Positions 58,668 through 64,000 of a DNA stretch of 64,000 bases are shown here, one piece after another; position 1 is the first letter of the stretch, and every line of letters begins with the position of its first letter. Both the position numbers and the translations under genes were made by a program. The notes below the pieces were generated by a model. That model worked only from the letters and a program-made list of their open reading frames with translations, had not been told where the DNA came from and made no database searches. The stretch spans positions 9,300,001 to 9,364,000 of the forward strand of contig NC_088786.1 in assembly GCF_949628265.1 (NCBI RefSeq), given 5' to 3'. The stretch is from Cloeon dipterum. Lineage: Eukaryota > Arthropoda > Insecta > Ephemeroptera > Baetidae.

Positions 58668-61600
58668 CTAAGGCCTGAGAAGTCTGCGTGTAGGTTGGCA
58701 AACGATGCAACTGATATTTCCGGACAAGCACTGTTCATGATAACTGTGGCGACAGTAAAAAACCATGAGCCCGTCACCGTGGCCGGGATTCTTGACGATG
58801 CACGGCCGCGAGCAGACGGCGCACAGGCAGTCTTCGGGCACGTGCACGCCGCGCATTTGCAAAGCCACCTGTCTCTTGTGCAGATTAAAGTAGTCGGCAA
58901 CGAGGATCTTCTTGCAGCCATCCTGGACAGACACCTGCAGTTGATAATCACAGAGCAGCTTCACTAGCGACTTCTTCAAGCCGGGAATACTACAGCCATT
59001 TTCGATGCGTTTGATCAGCATCTGCGGATCAATGCACGTGCCAGTCTTCTCCAGCAGGTAGGACGCGAACTCTGGCTTCTGCACGGTCTTCTCGATCATT
59101 TCCTCCCAGAGCTCCTGGTCGTTGTGCTCCATGCAGAATTCGACCGCCTGACGGATGTCTTGCAGCTCCTCGACGATCAACGCCAGGGCCTCTCTCGTCT
59201 TGCCGATTCTGCCGAGCAGGTACACCATCTCAGGGTAGAACTTGCGCTTCTGGCAAATCTCCAGGGCCGTCTCGATCGGGTACTGGTCGCCGTGGCGCAG
59301 GAAGGAAAGCAGTCTGTCTTTGGCGTACTCGGCGTAGAGCTCGACCAGCAGGTGCTGGAACTTCTTGCCGGCACTTTTTCCATCCCGCCTCTCCAGGGCG
59401 TCCAGGTAGAGGAACAGCAAATACTTGTTTTGTTCAAGCACGGGCACGATGGCAGACGGCGGCACTTTGTTCTGCTCGAGGAAGAGCGCCGTCGCCTTGC
59501 TGGCGTCCAGTTCCATCAGCTGGACAGCGATGTCGAGCAGGCAGTCGTAGTGCTTGTGCTGCTTGATCAACGCGAAAACCTCCACGTTTTTCAGCTTGAC
59601 TAGCATGCAGAAGGCTTTGCTGAACTTTTTTTGGTGCAGGTAGAGGATTGCCAACGCCTCCAGCAGTTCTTGCATCTCTTCTTTTCTCTCGTGAGGCTTG
59701 TTTTGTAAGAGGTGCTCCATCACGGCGTTGACTATGGCAGGCAAATTATATAGTGAAGAGGGCAGTTCTTTGACCAGATTGAGGAATCCTTTGTGGTCCG
59801 TCTTAATATACTCGTAGAGAACCATTTCGTACACGTGTGGGTTCAGTTTGATCGTGCCGTGAGTTTGTCTGAAAAAAGGAGAATACATTTGAAATTTTCT
59901 ACATCATGATTTACGGGGAAAAAAACAAAGAAATTATAATTATCTGGGGTTACCATAAAAAATTAAAATTAAGAAATATAAGGAAAATGGAAACAAGATA
60001 ATGTTGCAGTAAGAAGTGGTTCATATGAGAGTTGATAAGTAAAATTAGGAGCTATATATAGTCAGTGGTAAATTTTTTAAATAGCAAAATTCTTCTAGTT
60101 AGCAGGAAAACTAATCTTTCTAATTTGATATTTAGAGTTAACAACTTTTAATCACCAAAACAGAAAAAAAGCAATAGACGAAATTGAGCTAAATAACTAA
60201 TTTATTTATTTTTAATTTGAATGTAAATGGTTAGAGGGCTGAATTTTCATACAATACCAACACCGGGAATACAGAGTGCAAAAAGAACGTCTAAATTTGT
60301 TAGATCCGGTTAGATCATAAATCAGGAGCGAACTTGCAAGGAGAAAATTTTATTAAAAAAAGAAAGATCATAAAAAGGAGCTGTAGAATATCTGGATCCA
60401 GTAGAGCAAATGCACAGAGAAAAAAAAAAGAAAAAAAATTGGTAACCAGAAATCCTGAAATTTTAGAAGCTGTAAAATGGAAAAAATTAATTAAATTAAA
60501 CATCAAAATAAATAAACTAGTAATATCATGCGTTTTAAATTTCAAGAGCATTATATATTTTACCTCAAGTAAAGAAATTAATTTTAATGAGTTTCATAGT
60601 TGAAAATATCGTAAAACTATTTCTAATAAGCTAAGGAGTCAATCAACTAAAGAAAATACTGTTACAAGTTACAACCCTAAATTGAATATATATAAATCAA
60701 ATCTCACCCTCTGGGCAGGTACGGACTGAGGGCCCTCAACTGTTGGTGTCTGGCGAATTTGAATACTTCCTCTTCCCACAGTTTCTGGTCCTGCCCAAGA
60801 ATCTTGACGCACAACATGGCAGCCTCATTGTAACACGCTTTGCTCAGCAGGTAGTCGATGTACGAGTGTCCGACGTCGATCAGCGTGTGCCGCCGCAGCT
60901 CCTTCTTGTCGGCGTTGGTGACCACCTCCATGGCGGCCTCGTACCTCTCGTGCTCGATCAGCCACTGGATGCGGTCGTCGACGTCGTACGGACTCGCGAC
61001 CACCACGTCCTTGGGGCTGACGATGAAGAATCGATTTTCCTCAACGAGACAGTCCAGGTGGTAGTCGTTGCAGGAGTACTGCTGGTAGCCCCGCAGCGAC
61101 AGGCAGTCGGTGCTCAGCTCGTCGTAGTCGCCCCCGACCTTTGGCTCAACGACGTACAGCTGCGGCCGCTGCGCTTTGCCATCCTCGTCCCTCTCCTTTG
61201 GGTAGCCCAAGAGCACCAGGTGGGTGTCCAGCGGGGCGATGCCGCAGAGGTAAAAGTCCGTTCTGAATTGGTAGATTTGCTCCACTTTGTAGTCGGGCAG
61301 GTCTCTGTTTTCGGCCACCTCGGCGGGATTCCTCCTCCGCACGAGAAACACCCTCACCGAGTCAACCCAGCTGACCAGGAGGGTGTGCACGTCCTTCCAG
61401 AAGAGGTTGCACCTGAAGCGTTCGGGGTGCGCATCTGGGCTCTTGGGCCACTTGATCAGCCCGAGCGAGCAGCGCGCCTCGATGTCGTACACGCGCAGCC
61501 CGACTGACGAGGCCCACGCCACGAAACGGCCGCACCATTTGATGTTGTTTACGGAGCCCTCGGCCTCGGCCAGAAGAGTGGAACGTCTCGAGAGGAACGT

Positions 61601-62321
61601 CTTCTCGTGCACCATCAGTCTTTGGTCTCCTGTGATGAACCTTTTGCCGGAGCTGCTCTTGTAGTACAGTGGGTCGATGGCTACGCACTTCACACAGCTG
61701 TCCAGGTCGATTTTCTGTGCGTTCTCGTTCGAGTAAAAGCCGTTGATGTACACCTTGCCGTCGGTTGAGCAGCTGGCTATGTGGTCCCCGTGTTCGTCGA
61801 TGCTGATCTGGTTCACTTCAACCGAGTGCATCTGCAGCTCATGCGACCGGACGCTGTTGCCCTGGTGATCGAACAGGTGCAACGCCCCCCAGTGGCTGCC
61901 GATGCAGAGGAATTTCGGGTGCACGGCAATGCTGCTCGCGGCATCTTTGCAGAGGATGTTTTGCAGATCATTGGTGATGCGCGCGTACTTGAGTTTTGGC
62001 TCGATTTCTTCAGAGCTGTCTATTTCCTCGTCGTCACCGACATCATCGTCTGCTGCTGGAGGTTTTTGGCCACTGGAAAATAAGCCACTTTCAGGAGAAT
62101 CACCGGCACTTGTTTCCACACTCATATGACGCCAATTATTTTTTTTGCGATTGCCCTGACCATAAATTTTACGGCTAAATTTGTACCCCAGTGGATAAAA
62201 AGAACAACTGAAATTGGGGTCATTGAGAAACTCAAAACGAAGAAAACACAATTTCGAAATATAAATTAAATTAAGCCCTGTTTTCATACGTTTGATTATT
62301 AAAATACCTTGTCTTCTCCAT
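58668..62321 (-). CDS. VPS41: VPS41, HOPS tethering-complex subunit
   Basis: Subunit of the HOPS complex, which tethers late endosomes and lysosomes and takes part in regulated secretion. Exons in transcript order: 62308-62321, 60708-62174 and 58668-59868, giving 893 aa. Without the 14-nt first exon, the internal ATG at 62125 gives 872 aa (human VPS41 has 854). The N-terminal acidic stretch is followed by a WD40-like beta-propeller (PKLKYARITND, QNILCKDAASSIAVHPKFL, ISIDEHGDHIASCSTDGKVY, VSPKDVVVASPYDVDDRIQW). Then come the clathrin-heavy-chain-repeat solenoid (LYAEYAKDRLLSFLR, ALEICQKRKFYPEMVYLLGR, LVKLLCDYQLQ, GCKKILVADYFNLHKRQ). The C-terminal RING-H2 domain carries CAVCSRPC, FYCRHSYHEQC and CIVC. 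The MEKT-start exon joins in phase, but the MSVETS start fits homologues equally well. Confidence 0.95.
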
Positions 62322-62865
62322 TATCACTGCGATGAAAATTTAAATTTTGAAACATTTGTCTTGCTACTTCATTACGACACTGGACTTTCCCTATAAATAA
62401 TATTGATTTTAAAAAGCCAGCGAGCGAGATCGACAAGATTTGTTGTCAATTTTGAGGGGTGTGGTCACATGCGCGCGTGACAGTGAAAAATAAAACAAAT
62501 GAGCGACGTTGCAGCGCTGCGGCTGCGCTAGTGCGCTGTGCTGCCATTTTCCGTTTCCCGAGAAGACTGCGAGTTCGTGGTCGATGTAAGTGAAACTAAC
62601 CCACATTTTGATTGTTTTTGCCATAATTTAAATTATCAGACAAATTTTAACCCCCGATGTAACAGAAAGAATTTATTTTCTAAATATTAATGGTCATATT
62701 ATGCCCAGATGTGCTCTATTTACTATAGAATTACCTTATTTCTGAAAGTTGACTTGCTTGTTTGCGGCATGGCGGTCACAGACACGTGGCTAGGACGCCG
62801 CTTTCAAATGAAATATTTAGTGACTCGTATTTAATTCGTGCATCTTATTCGGTTTGCAGTTCACT
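62322..62865. promoter_or_regulatory. Divergent promoter of VPS41 and RpL28, with RpL28 5' UTR intron
   Basis: On the plus strand a pyrimidine-rich TTTTCCGTTTCCC at 62547-62559 resembles the TCT/TOP initiator of ribosomal protein genes. A donor GTAAGTG follows at 62586, and the matching acceptor TTTGCAG ends at 62859, six nt before the RpL28 ATG. This implies a short noncoding first exon (about 62547-62585). Confidence 0.55.
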
Positions 62866-63774
62866 ATGGCAGGAATTCCAGCTCACCTTTCCTGGGCTAT
62901 CATCAGGAATAACAATGCTTTCCTCGTGAAGAAGAGGAACATCAAGAAGCCCTTCAGCACGGTGAGTCGCAAACATCCATGTTGAAAACACAACATAAAG
63001 TGGACTAAAATGATGTTTAATCATCATTTATGAGTGCATATTTATGTTTTAAATCACCAATATTTCTAAATGATGTTTCCCATTTATCACCAAGATCTCT
63101 GAAGGTTTCTTGAAGAAATTTCTATCTGATCACGCTAATATAAATATGCCCTAATATATTACTATCAAATCTTCTGTGATAACAATGGATTTTTTATCTC
63201 AACAGGAGCCAAGCAACCTCTCCAATCTTGCTTCATTCCGTTTCAATGGTTTGATCCACAAGAAGACCCTTGGCGTCGAGCCCGCCAAGGAAGGCAAGGG
63301 ATTCCAGCTTGTGTGGAAGAAGACCAGGAATCAGGTTTGTTAACTCAAAATTTCGCACTCAACCCCATTTGGATTTAACATGATGATTCTACTTGACAGA
63401 ATATCTTTGAAGACTATAGTATTACCACACACCCAAAATTCTGACAATTATTTGTTCCTCCCCGTAAAATTTCCATCTCTGCTGTGTCGACTATACCAGA
63501 ATTATTTCCATACTCTAGCACAAGCTGTCCAAGCTCACCAACAAGACCACCATGAAGGCTGGCCCGAGGCGTTCCTTGTACAAGCTTCGCAGATTTATTG
63601 TGAAGAACGGCTACAGGAAAGACCTAACCAAGGTAACAATATTACTAATTTTTGTTTTGCATTGTTTTAAAATTGTGTGTCACTTTCTAGGCTGCCCTGA
63701 GGAGAGCCAGCGCTGTTCTCAAGTCGCAGAGGCCTGTCCCTGCGAAGAAGAACCGCCCCAAGAAGACCGAGTAA
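62866..63774 (+). CDS. RpL28: 60S ribosomal protein L28 (eL28)
   Basis: Structural protein of the large ribosomal subunit. Exons: 62866-62961, 63206-63334, 63519-63632 and 63691-63774. Every junction is phase 0, giving 140 aa (human RPL28 has 137). The start [20 protein letters not shown] resembles the human start in its WMVVRNCSSFL block. Further blocks are [30 protein letters not shown] and [20 protein letters not shown], followed by a basic C-terminus. A noncoding first exon upstream is likely. The gene converges on an unidentified minus-strand gene with only 71 nt between stop codons. Intron 2 (63335-63518) contains a weak C/D-box pair. Confidence 0.97.
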
Positions 63775-63845
63775 TTTCTGTGGATAATAATAAGAAATTT
63801 AAATATACAGCAGCCATTTTATTTGCAAGGTAACACCACTTCTGT

Positions 63846-63968
63846 TTAGTTTAAGAACATATCTAGATCGTCCTCTTTTTCTTGTTTTAAATGCGGAGGA
63901 GGAGTCCTGCAGAAAGGGCAGTGACCTTTCTGCAGAGTTTGAAGCTCAAAGTCGTCAACGTGGAATAC
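63846..63968 (-). CDS. Last exon of an unidentified gene (CPFC-containing C-terminus)
   Basis: A phase-0 exon with acceptor AAACAG at 63969-63974 and stop at 63846-63848. It codes 40 residues: VFHVDDFELQTLQKGHCPFC, then RTPPPH and an acidic tail ending DLDMFLN. CPFC followed by Pro looks like the second half of a RING or another small zinc-binding domain whose first half lies beyond the window edge. I do not recognise the family. Confidence 0.6.
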   Translation of the reverse strand, partial: VFHVDDFELQTLQKGHCPFCRTPPPHLKQEKEDDLDMFLN

Positions 63969-64000
63969 CTGTTTCAAATCAATTAATTCAGGGATTCTCA

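Noticed and set aside
60743-61507. Long plus-strand open frame (254 codons)
   Set aside because: It is the antisense shadow of the VPS41 beta-propeller exon.

Overview
This is animal nuclear DNA, most likely from an insect or another arthropod. Every recognisable gene has GT-AG introns. Many of these introns are only 54-66 nt long, while a few run to 0.6-4.7 kb. There is no sign of operons or bacterial genes. MEP-1 with the insect-type zinc-finger layout, a DOT1L/grappa methyltransferase and a sarcospan-like protein point to an arthropod. I cannot name the species. Intergenic DNA is AT-rich, with short CpG-rich islands near most gene starts. All exon joins below were made by hand from splice sites, with reading phase checked across every junction; introns in UTRs are mostly not resolved.

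Layout. 1-10490 (-): DOT1L H3K79 methyltransferase, C-terminus cut by the window edge. 11712-13287 (-): ZDHHC16-type palmitoyltransferase, head-to-head with MOSPD2 at 13851-16320 (+). 17658-21087 (-): nine-finger C2H2 zinc-finger protein, head-to-head with PLPP6-type lipid phosphatase at 21763-22593 (+). 24582-28388 (-): alpha-tubulin acetyltransferase ATAT1. 29897-36522 (-): sarcospan-like four-helix membrane protein. 39966-45207 (-): MEP-1. 52399-52946 (-): KIAA1143 homologue, head-to-head with THOC1 at 53599-56779 (+). 57046-58378 (-): SAMTOR/BMT2. 58668-62321 (-): VPS41, head-to-head with RpL28 at 62866-63774 (+). 63846-63968 (-): the last exon of an unidentified gene with a half-RING-like CxxC.

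The genes are mostly housekeeping and do not form one pathway. They cover chromatin (DOT1L, MEP-1), mRNA export (THOC1), nutrient and lysosome biology (SAMTOR, VPS41), membrane contact and lipids (MOSPD2, PLPP6, ZDHHC16), microtubules (ATAT1), the dystrophin complex (sarcospan-like) and translation (RpL28). Four divergent pairs probably share promoters of about 0.54-0.68 kb.

The most interesting unexplained structure lies in the largest ATAT1 intron: two copies of a roughly 100-nt hairpin with near-identical loops and compensatory stem changes, flanking a 31-nt inverted repeat. Other points of note are a 54-nt in-frame intron inside the DOT1L catalytic domain, two GC-AG mini-introns, two orphan exon-like segments behind ATAT1, and a SAMTOR stop codon that sits inside its own AATAAA.
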